Source: Saururus chinensis
Lineage: Eukaryota; Streptophyta; Magnoliopsida; Piperales; Saururaceae
Direction of reading: 5' to 3'
DNA: 64,000 nucleotides
NCBI GenBank assembly: GCA_035235625.1
Contig: CP141144.1
Span: forward strand, 41,972,014-42,036,013
Below the pieces are notes generated by a model that saw only the letters and a program-made list of their open reading frames with translations, made no database searches and was not told the origin of the DNA. The number at the start of each line of letters is the position of its first letter. The first letter of the stretch is position 1. The translations under genes were made by a program, and so were the position numbers. Shown piece by piece: positions 55,433 through 64,000 of this stretch.

Positions 55433-58400
55433 TGTAAGGACCCTCATCTTTAAACCGGTTTTGATTTTTATTTAATTATGGGTTATCGTGCAATTTACGT
55501 GTTTTCTGATCTTATTCGGTGATTTTGTAAATAAATAGAGTTTGTGATGGTTTTAACCAAAATTAACTTTAATATTAGTGGTTTTAAGTGATTTTAAACC
55601 AAATGTGAATTTTTGGAATTTTTTGGATTTTTCACTATTTTCTCAAAAATTAGGGTTTTGGCGGGACCCCTGTGGGCCCCACGGTCGAAAATTTTATTTT
55701 TGTGTCAAATGACCCTAGACATATACTTAAGGTCACACAAAAATTTTCAGAATTTTATTAGGCTTAATTCGTGCTTAAATTTGCAAAATAACCACTTTTA
55801 GCCTACTTTTCATATTTACACCCCAAAACTTACCTATGCCTACCCCAACCCTTACTATAAAAGGGCAAACCAGAGCCATTTCCATTTTTGGGAATAGGCT
55901 AAGGAAGGAGGGCTGGCCTAATCCCCACTTAGGCCCGAATTAGAAGCCGATTAAGGTAAGCTTGCTCTAATTAAGCACTAATCCATGGCTTTTCTCTTAA
56001 ATTCTTCTAAATCTACCATTTTCCCCTTGATTCAATTCGTTTTTTACCATCAAAAGCTACTGATTTGTGTTTTACTACAAACCCTAACATTCAAATTTTG
56101 ATTTTTACTACCAACAAGCCCTAGATCTAAGATTTAATTAGGGATTTCTTAAGTAAATCGATTTCCATTGGTGTTTAATTCAAACTCATTGTATTTTCAA
56201 GGATTTCAAGAAGGGTGACTCTTCAATCCGAGCTTAATCAAGTGCTGAGGTAATGGGTCTTCGAAATCTCTGTTTATCCATGGTAAAACTCTTCATTTTT
56301 GGCTTATTTTGAAATGGTTTGCTTGATTTAGTGTGTTAATGGTAAGATTAGAAAATGGAATTATTTAATCCCGATTTCTTAGGGTTTTGCATTATTATGG
56401 TTTGGTTTGATATTCTGGAAGTCAAGGAGGACTTTTGATGATGTTTAGGGTGTTAGATGTGGATTTGAAGTGTATTCTATGGTGTTTTGGTTTGATTTTG
56501 CGAAAGGAAGAAGATGACTGTTCTGCCGTGTTGGCGATCGATCGACCTTGCAGGGCGATCGATCGGCTGAACTGAAATTTTCAAAATTTTGCGTGTAACC
56601 GATCGAACGGCCTGAAGGGCGATCGATCGGCTACGTAAAATTGTATGTTGTGTGTATGATGCCTATTTTGATGATTCCACTTTAGCTTGCCAATTTTATA
56701 TGAATGTGGAGTGTTTTAAGCTATGTTAGGCTACTGGAAATGCATGCTATTGAGTTTATAGAGTTGAGACATATGCTCAGAGATGGTGGGATGACTTATG
56801 TTTTGTGGCATGATCTTGGAATCGTTATCTTGAAATTATGAACGGTTGGTTCCCTTTTGATAAGCATATATTTTCAGTAGGACTACAATAATTGTTGGAC
56901 TGATTTGTCATGATAAATTGTGATTAATGGTGTGTGAATGTTGGTGATTGCCATGACTCAATGATGAAATGAGTGATGTTATAGGTGTTTAGCCTTTGTG
57001 GTTGAGTTTTGAATTTAACTATGATTTCAACGATTCTTCTACTATGATTTCATTTGGAATTCATGTTTAGGTAGAAATTCACATGTGTAGTGTGGTAGTG
57101 AGTTGATTTTCAAGCATGTTAATATGCATTATGTGAAAGGCTTCTACTAGTTACACACACACACATGTGGGGGTTAAATGATGATGTTGAAGCTTAATAT
57201 CGTGATTATGAATGATGCATTAGGGGCTGGTGAGAGCACTTATCATGATTAGGATTCATGTATGCCTTGCCCACGCATGTACCATGCTGCACGCATCATG
57301 AAAATGGATTTCCAATTGAGGCTTCATCGTGATTAATCGAATTTGACCGATTGGATGCAATGGGATGGAATTGTGTGCCGGGTTTATCGGTCGTGGATTA
57401 ATCGCAAGTTGATTGGTCCGAAAGGACATATTTTGATTTGGAGTTCCTGTGTGGAACGATTTGAAGTTCCTGTGTGGAACGAGTGCACTCCCCGGGTTGA
57501 GTCTTGTTTAATGGAATGATGTGGGGACGAGTTGTGTACTTGTCTTGCGGACACGTGAGAATATTTTTATGTGTGTCATCTGGACCCTGAGAATCCAGTG
57601 TGGTATGCTGTGTGCACCCCGCTACCACGTGTTCTAGGGTTCTCTGTGTGAGAACTCGGGCTCTTCCCTCCGCAGGAGATGTCCCTGGGCGAACACCCCT
57701 GCTCTAGATTCTCTGTGTGAGAATGGGACATCCTTGGCCAGGATCGTCCAGGGAGAGCAGTATTAGGGATTGACAACCCCGATCTTTCTTGAATTCTTGT
57801 GTAGAATTTTGAACCATGACACGCCTTCGTGGCCTTGTCTATGCTCCCGTCTGTGTGACGTTAATGTGTGATTACTCCTTAATGGAGGTTGATTGTGATA
57901 ACATTATGCATGTGGGAATATGTATGTTAGAGATACATCCATGCATGTTGATTTTGATGATAAAATGCATGTGGGAATATGTATGCTAGAGATACATCCA
58001 TGCGGGATTGGTTGTGATGACATTATGCATGTGGGAATACGTATGTTAGAGATACGTCCATGCGGGATTGGTTATGATGTGAATGCATGTGGAAATTGGT
58101 ATGCTAGAGATACATCCATGCATGTTGATTTTGATGATATGCAGTGTATAAGTGATGTAAATATGTGATCAGAAAGTGATGCACCTTGTACATCGTTGTT
58201 TTTGAAAGACTATATCACCATGCTACCGTATTTTCAACGTTGTTAGTGATATTAAAACCATTGCTGAGTGTTAAAACTCACCCCTCTTTTGTGTTTTGAT
58301 TTGGGGCTGCGTGGTGCGACACGCAGACGGACAGGATTGCCTTTTTGAGGAAAGGTCAGAGGTAGCTTGGGTGTGATGATGGAGATCGTTGCGTGACTTT

Positions 58401-58485
58401 CCTTCATTTTGTTTCATGTTTTATGTTAGAACCTATGTGTAGGGTTCTTTGTTGTGGATTTATGTCACAGGTTACAGTTATGTTT
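55433..58485 (+). mobile_element. Tekay-like LTR, truncated at its 3' end
   Basis: It starts TGTAAGGACCCTCATC, like the other Tekay LTRs, with a TATAAAAG box at 55856-55863. It follows their layout: gggacccctgtgggccccac near 55660, ctggaccctgagaatccag near 57580, and actcacccctcttttgtgttttgatttggggctgcg near 58275. The usual ending (tgtcggggcgtgaca) is missing. Sequence runs instead into the LTR of the next chromovirus near 58486. It interrupts the PMD pseudogene. Because its end is lost, it could be a solo LTR or the 5' LTR of a deleted element. Confidence 0.72.
57893..58145. repeat. 60-bp tandem repeat, four copies
   Basis: Atgcatgtgggaatatgtat then gctagagatacatccatgcg recurs at about 57906, 57966, 58026 and 58083 (spacing 60, 60 and ~57 bp). 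Because 60 is divisible by three, it gives an open 82-codon frame that is repeat-derived. It is in the same LTR position as the gatgatgtgatatg repeats of the Tekay element. Confidence 0.85.
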
Positions 58486-58723
58486 GCTTATGATGTAAAT
58501 GTGTTGATCGTGAATGCAATCCACTTTCTTGCTTGTGTTCATTTGTTTCTCTGCAATGTGTCACTCTCTTTCCCCCTACCTCTTGCTTTGCAAGGCTCTT
58601 CGCACGTGATCCGCACAGCGCCTTGTCAAGCAAGAACTCTTTTTCATTCGATAGGCTTACTTGTAGGGCGGAAAGCCTTGTAAGTGTCATATGGTAGCCT
58701 TTCCATCGAGTAGGGCCATGACA
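58486..58723 (+). repeat. 5' LTR, missing its first ~190 bp
   Basis: It matches the last part of the 3' LTR from about 63597 on (gtgaatgcaatccactttct, tttgtttctctgcaatgtgt, cgcacagcgccttgtcaagc) and ends CCATGACA. The promoter half is lost at the junction with the upstream Tekay-like LTR. Confidence 0.85.
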
Positions 58724-58725
58724 AT

Positions 58726-58738
58726 TGGTATCAAAGCC
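58726..58738 (+). other. Primer-binding site for initiator tRNA-Met
   Basis: TGGTATCAAAGCC, two bases after the LTR end. It differs from the usual TGGTATCAGAGCC at one base. Confidence 0.85.
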
Positions 58739-58816
58739 AAGTTTGGACGATCCCCCCCTTTTCAGTTCATTCAATCTTCGGAAGGGATACCGAAGTCAGT
58801 GATTGAGGTAAGCGGG

Positions 58817-59999
58817 ATGGAAGAGCCCGCCCCCATGCCATCAAAGACGTCAAAAATGTTGTTGCGTGTGGAAGCTGTGGAAGAGCAGCAAGTGTCCCTT
58901 GCAACCAATTTCGTCAAGTTGGATGATAAGGTTCACTCCCTAGAAACATGGGAGGAAAGGAACCATGATTTGAACTCGGTGAATCGCGAGCTGATCAATG
59001 AGCTTCGTGATGATGTACAAGTGACTATGGCTTCCTTACAGGAAGAGATTCGTGGCTTGGCAGCCCAGGTGTCGCTCCTCATGCGCAATGCTACTCACCA
59101 AGAACCCCTTGGTACGATGGGCGGACAAAGATGCCCCAAAGTTCCAAAACCCACTCCATATAGTGGGGCAAGAGATGCTAAGCAACTCGAAAACTTTTTG
59201 TTCGATATGGAACAATACCTTCGGGTTGTCAACCCAGCGACTGAAGAGGCAAAAGTGGCTATGGCCACCATGTATTTGTCTGACGATGCCAAGCTATGGT
59301 GGAGGACTAAGTATGATGAGATGACGAGAGGCCTAGTCCGGATTGAGACATGGGAGGAGCTGAGAGTCAACTCAAGACTTAATTTCTTCCTAAAAATGTT
59401 GAGTTCATTGCTCGGAGAAACCTTAGACGTCTCCAACAAACTGGGACTGTTCGGGAATATGTTAAGCAATTTTTTGCCCTCATGCTGGACATTCGTGACA
59501 TGTCTGAGAAGGACAAGCTATTTTTCTTTTTGGAAGGACTCAAGCCGTGGGTTCAAAGTGAACTAAATAGGTGGGGTGTAAGAGATTTAACCACTACCGT
59601 TACAGAAGCAGAACGCTTTACCGACTATACTAACGAAGACGACTTGAGAAAGAACACCACCAACCAGAGGGATACCCGATATGGCCAGAAAGATCAAGGG
59701 TCGTTCACCGGGGGCCAAGATAAAGGCAAGGGCAAGATGGGCGAGAGGAGACCTTTTTACAGGAACGAGGGACAAAGGATAGACAACACAACATTTCAAC
59801 CTCTCAAGCTTACCTGTTTCCTTTGTAATGGTCTGCACCTTGCTCGAGATTGCCCGCAGAAAAAAGAGCTCAATGCCCTATATGCCCGAATGTCAAGTTC
59901 CGAAGCTTCCACTGAAGGGGCATCTAGCGACGAAGATGCAGAACCAAAGATGGGGGCATTACGATTGATTAATTCACTCAAGGGACAAGATGTAACCAA
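58817..59999 (+). pseudogene. Chromovirus gag
   Basis: Start ATG at 58817 (MEEPAPMPSKTSK). A heptad-like N-terminus follows (AVEEQQVSLATNFVKLDDKV). Then comes the gag core: PKPTPYSGARDAKQLENFLF, VAMATMYLSDDAKLWWRTKY. A frameshift near 59390 moves the rest to another frame ([20 protein letters not shown]). The zinc knuckle [13 protein letters not shown] is at 59815-59853, the C-x2-C-x3-H-x4-C variant found in this lineage. Gag would package the RNA. The frameshift prevents one continuous product. Confidence 0.88.
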
Positions 60000-62900
60000 A
60001 CCCTCTCAAGCTAAAGGTTTGATGTATATTGGGATTCGCTTAAATGGAGTCCCAACTCAAGCCATGGTTGACACTAGAGCTACTCACACCTTCGTCTCCA
60101 ACAATGAGATCAAGCGCCTTGGGTTACAATTAGTAAAAGACTCTAGCCGGATGAAGGCCGTGAACTCCGAAGCTCACCCTATAACTAGATTAGCTAAGGA
60201 TGTTCCCATTTTCATCGGAAACTGGTCTGGGACAATTAATCTTATGGTTGTTCGCTTGGATTATTTTCAGGTTATCTTGGGGATGGACTTTCTACAAGGT
60301 GCAAGTGTTGTGTCGATGCCGCACCTAGGATCGATATGCGTGTTCGACAAATCCAGCCCGTGCATAGTCCCAGCCATTCAAAAGGACAAGCCCGCAACTG
60401 AGCACTTGTCAGCCATACAATTTAACAAGGGCTTGAGGAAGGGTGAGTCCACTTATATTGTCGTCATGCAAATGGAGGATCAATCGCCGGATGGCGCACC
60501 TACTCATCTAGGAGTTAAGGCGGTCCTTTCGAAATATGCGTATGTGATGCCGAAAGCCCTTCCCAAACACCTCCCACCAAGGAGAGCTATTGATCATCAA
60601 ATTGAGTTAGAACCAGGTGCCAAGCCTCCAGCTCGTGCCCCATACCGGATGGCACCGCCCGAGCTTGCAGAATTTCAAAGACAACTTGATGAGCTTCTTG
60701 AAACAGGTTACATCCGCTCCACTAAAGTACCCTTCGGATCTCCAGTCCTCTTCCAAAAGAAACATGATGGAACCTTGCATTTGTGTATTGATTACCGTGC
60801 TCTCAACAAGTTGACGGTGAAGAACAGATATCCCCTTCCACTCATTGCAGACCTCTTTGATCAACTGGGAGATGCCCGATACTTCTCGAAGTTGGATCTA
60901 CGATTGGGGTACTATCAAGTTTGAATTGCCGAGGGGGACGAAACGAAGACCACTTGCGTTACCCGCTATGGGGCCTTTGAGTTCCTCGTCACGCCCTTTG
61001 GACTAACGAATGCCTCAGCTACGTTCTGCACCTTGATGAATGATATTTTATGGGAGTTCCTCGACAAGTTTGTGGGTGTCTACTTAGATGACATTGTCAT
61101 TTACAGCAAGACTTTAGAAGAGCACATTGATCATCTGAAAACTATTTTTGAAGTTCTCCGGTACAGCCAACTGTACGTCAAGGTGGAGAAATATTCTTTT
61201 GCTAAGGAGGAGATCTTATTCTTGGGACACACCATCGGAGGTGGACAAGTCCGCGTGGATACATCGAAAGTTCACGCAATTGATGAATGGCCTACCCCAA
61301 CTAAGGTGCGAGAGTTATGAGCTTTCCTTGGTCTGGCTAATTACTATCGACGGTTCATTCAAGGGTACTCACAAAAAGCCACCCCTCTAACTGACTTACT
61401 CAAGAAGGACTGTCCCTAGTGCTGGTTTGAGAAATGCCAAACAGCCTTTGCTGAACTGAAGAAGGCTATGACTGAAGACCCTGTACTCTGCCTCCCTGAC
61501 TACATGCAGCCATTTGAAAATGCAAACAGATGCCTCTGATTATGCCATCAGAGGTGTTTTGGCTCAATATGGACACCCGGTAGCTTTCAAGAGTCGCAAA
61601 CTGAATGAGACCGAGCAAAGGTATACTGTACAAGAGAAGGAGATGACAGCCATCATTCATTGTCTTCACACTTGGCGACATTATTTGCTAGGTTCTCAAT
61701 TCGTTATCAAGACTGACAATATTGCTACCAACTACTTCCAAACCCAGAAGAAGTTCTCTCCAAAACAAGCTTGTTGGCAGGATTTCCTTGCCGAATTCGA
61801 CTTCACCCTGGAGTACAAACCTGGCAGAGACAACATTGTTGTCGACGCTTTGAGCCAGAAGATTGAGTCTGATGATCTTGCCACTATAGAGTTAAACAAG
61901 TTGGGCTGTGTCAGCCAGTGTAGAAGCGACCTACATACTCGAATTTGGGTTACACTAGATAAAGATACATTGGCACCCTCTCTTCTCCAGCAAGTCACTG
62001 AGGGAAAAACTCGCAAGTTTTGGGTGGAAGATGGACTACTGATGACAAAGGGGAAGCGCCTCTACGTGCCAAAGGTCGACAATCTTAGGAAGGATCTCCA
62101 TATGGAATATCATGGCACACCGTGGACCGAACATCCAGGTATCCACCGCACCTTAGCTCTCTTGGAAAGGGGGTATCTTTGGCCTCACATGGGTGATGAT
62201 GCCGAAGAGTATGTTCGCACTTGCCTCACATGCCAACAGGATAAGGTTGAATGGGACAAACCTCGTGGTCTTCTGGAACCACTACCAGTGCTAGACGGGC
62301 CATGGGAGAGTGTCTCCCTAGACTTCATCTCAGCTTTACCAAGGGTCGGCAACTATGGATCGATCTTGGTTGTGGTCGATCGCTTCTCAAAATATGTTAC
62401 CTTCATCCCAGCATCAAAGCACTGTACGGCTGAAGAAGCGGCACACTTATTCCTCAAAAATATTGTCAAACTTTGGGGAGTACCACAAACCATTGTGAGT
62501 GATAGCGATGTACGGTTCACTGGTCATTTCTGGACAGAGTTATTCAAGCTATTGGGTTCAAAGTTAAATTTCTCCTCTAGCATGCATCCCTAGACAGATG
62601 GTCAAACTGAACGCATCAATGTCATCCTCAAATAGTACCTTCGCCACTTCATCAGTGCCAATCAAAAGAATTGGGCGAATATGCTCGATATTGCCAAATT
62701 CTCCTATAACCTCCAATAGAGTTCTACCACCAACCATAGCCCCTTTGAACTTGCCATTGGGCGTCAACCGACAACACCACTTATTCTAGCGACTGGATAC
62801 ATAGGGAACAGCCCACTTGCCTTCCACTTAGCAAAGGATTGGCACCTCCAAGTTGACATTGTGAAGGCCTATCTCGAGAAAGCGCGTCGCAGAGCAAAGA

Positions 62901-63370
62901 AGTGGGCCGACTTAGGTCGGAAGCCTTACACATTCAAGGTGGGAGATTTGGTTCTTGTCAAATTGAATTCAGCCCAATTGAAGATATTTCGGCAGCTCCA
63001 TCGAGGACTTGTTTGCAAATATGAAGGTCCCATCCCCATCACTAAGCTAGTTAGGAAAACCTCTTATTAAGTGCAGTTACTAGCCTGGATGCAAGTCCAT
63101 CCGACCTTCCACACCAGTTGCTTCAAGCCATATCATGCCGATGCTGAAGACCCCTCTAGAAACAAGATTGATCGCAGTAACCCGAAGGTCACCTCTGACG
63201 TTCTAGTCTTAGAAGAAGTCTTGGCGGATCATGAAGTTCTCCGTGGCAAAAAACAAGTATAGGAATTCCTCATCAAGTGGTGGAGCCTTCCACATAGCTG
63301 GGAGCCCAAAGACAACCTCACCATTCAACAAGCACAACATGCCAAAGCCTACCTCCAGGAGTAGCGTCAA
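60000..63370 (+). pseudogene. Chromovirus pol (protease, RT, RNase H, integrase, chromodomain)
   Basis: Protease at 60061-60100 reads [11 protein letters not shown]; the D-T-G triad is D-T-R. RT from about 60640 has [20 protein letters not shown] and intact YLDDIVIYSK at 61081-61110. RNase H at 61515-61860 has TDASDYAIRGVL and KEMTAIIH. The integrase zinc finger (H..H...C..C) lies at 62110-62245 and the core at 62320-62640 with LDFISALP, VSDSDVRF and GQTERIN, so all three acidic residues remain. The C-terminus has HPTFHTSCFKPYHADAEDPS and a chromodomain about 63205-63360 (EEVLADHEVLRGKKQ...FLIKWWSLPHSWEPKDNL). Stops at about 60922, 61318, 61418, 62592, 62632, 63068 and 63260, plus a frameshift near 61505, break it. 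Confidence 0.9.
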
Positions 63371-63402
63371 CGAGGATGTCGACAGAATTGAGTGGGGGAG
63401 AA

Positions 63403-63829
63403 TGTTGCGGACCTGGTCCAAACCCTTGTAAATACATTGTAAATACCTTTTAATGTCTTTCTTTATGTTTTTATGTATTTTCCTTTACTCTTATGTAACC
63501 ATGCATGTAGAGCCATTTTGGCTGCCACTCTAGCAATATCTGAAAAATCTCTTATGCTATATAAGGGGAGGGTAGTGTTTGATTGGTTGTCATTGTTTTG
63601 TAAACGCGTTGATAGTGAATGCAATCCACTTTCTTGTTGTGTTCATTTGTTTCTCTGCAATGTGTCACTCCCTTTCCCCCTACCTCTTACTTTGCAAGGC
63701 CCTTCGCATGTGATCCACACAGCGCCTTGTCAAGCAAGAATTCTTATTTCATTCGATAGGCTTACTTGCCAGGCGGAAAGCCTTGTAAGTGCCGCACGGT
63801 AGCCTTTTCATCGAGTAGGACCGTGACCA
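63403..63829 (+). repeat. 3' LTR of the chromovirus (427 bp)
   Basis: It starts TGTTGCGGACCTGG after the purine tract and ends near CCGTGACCA. The TATATAAG promoter box is at 63558-63565. The second half matches 58486-58723. Confidence 0.87.
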
Positions 63830-64000
63830 AGGACTGCCTCATCTCCTTTTCCGCCACCAATGGGCGAACCTAGTCTCACACATACTAGTCCCTTGTGAAC
63901 ATCTTGGCTTTCAACTCTGACAATGAGCCAAAAGCAAAACTGCATTGAAGATAGGGCCGGTGTTCATGTTGTAGCGAGCCATTGCAAATGAAGTTGTCGT
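63830..64000. other. Flanking sequence at window end
   Basis: A 171-bp stretch beyond the LTR with no recognised gene. It contains tgacaatgagccaaa, a word also present in the hairpin at 18385-18541. The target duplication of the chromovirus cannot be tested because the left LTR end is missing. Confidence 0.4.

Larger units (their letters stand above)
58486..63829 (+). mobile_element. Chromovirus (Ty3/gypsy), nearly complete but defective
   Basis: Order: truncated 5' LTR (58486-58723), primer site (58726-58738), gag, protease, RT, RNase H, integrase, chromodomain, purine tract agtgggggagaa (63391-63402), 3' LTR (63403-63829). The protease and gag style place it with the chromovirus at 7.7-13.7 kb, probably the lineage including Galadriel-type elements, though this is from family memory. 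It has several in-frame stops and at least two frameshifts, and the protease triad is altered. Confidence 0.9.

Noticed and set aside
57920-58168. 82-codon frame with repeated RDTSMHVDFDD-like units
   Set aside because: It is a product of the 60-bp tandem repeat, whose period is divisible by three.
58393-58683. 96-codon plus-strand frame
   Set aside because: It crosses the junction between two LTR families and has no domain.
1-64000. tRNA, rRNA or organellar insert
   Set aside because: No cloverleaf with A/B boxes and no plastid or mitochondrial gene was recognised by eye; a tRNA scan would be needed to exclude short ones.

Overview
The window is nuclear DNA of a flowering plant. The evidence is GT-AG introns in the coding segments, initiator-tRNA primer sites behind LTRs, several chromovirus (Ty3/gypsy) lineages, MULE, plant-mobile-domain and DUF1985/Ulp1-type transposon genes, and AT-rich intergenic DNA. 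The species cannot be named from sequence alone. By my count only two loci look like intact genes. Nearly everything else is transposon debris, nested up to three levels deep.

Layout. 1-1.75 kb: decayed MULE transposase. 2.4-2.77 kb: a 360-bp near-palindromic hairpin. 3.5-3.7 kb: 40-bp minisatellite. 3.9-5.0 kb: an intact, GC-rich, apparently single-exon gene for a proteasome assembly chaperone 1 (PAC1/PSMG1-like) protein, with a TATA box, site II motifs and a C-terminal HbYX tripeptide. 5.2-6.5 kb: probable non-autonomous Helitron. 7.5-13.7 kb: a minus-strand chromovirus inserted into a 48-bp minisatellite. 14.5 kb: receptor-kinase fragment. 15.0-15.5 kb: ~95-bp repeats. 15.58-16.85 kb: an uninterrupted four-exon reading frame for a DUF1985/plant-mobile-domain-like protein with an N-terminal nuclear-localisation-like sequence. 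17.66-20.81 kb: an internally deleted gypsy element carrying a 157-bp hairpin.

23.4-50.8 kb appears to be one broken DUF1985-linker-Ulp1 type gene. It is split by a Tekay/Del-type chromovirus (23.99-44.29 kb), by a related solo LTR (44.58-47.55 kb) and by a further ~1.1-kb insertion. The Tekay element carries two more Tekay-like solo LTRs, each inserted antisense, one in its 5' LTR and one in its 3' LTR. The second has a perfect CTTGT target duplication.

51.56-55.43 kb is a MULE-type element with clustered palindromes, a SWIM/zinc-knuckle remnant and a six-exon plant-mobile-domain pseudogene. It is cut off by another Tekay-like LTR (55.43-58.49 kb). That LTR abuts a chromovirus (58.49-63.83 kb) with recognisable gag, protease, RT, RNase H, integrase and chromodomain, but several stops and frameshifts.

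How parts relate. The retroelements look non-functional: YLDD to YLDN in the first chromovirus, the integrase glutamate changed to lysine in the Tekay element, protease DTG/DSG motifs lost in three elements, and a missing primer site. The insertion order can be read from nesting. The most unusual signals are the two long hairpins, a duplicated inverted-repeat cassette that keeps its place in three Tekay LTR families while its sequence changes, and the split Ulp1-type gene.
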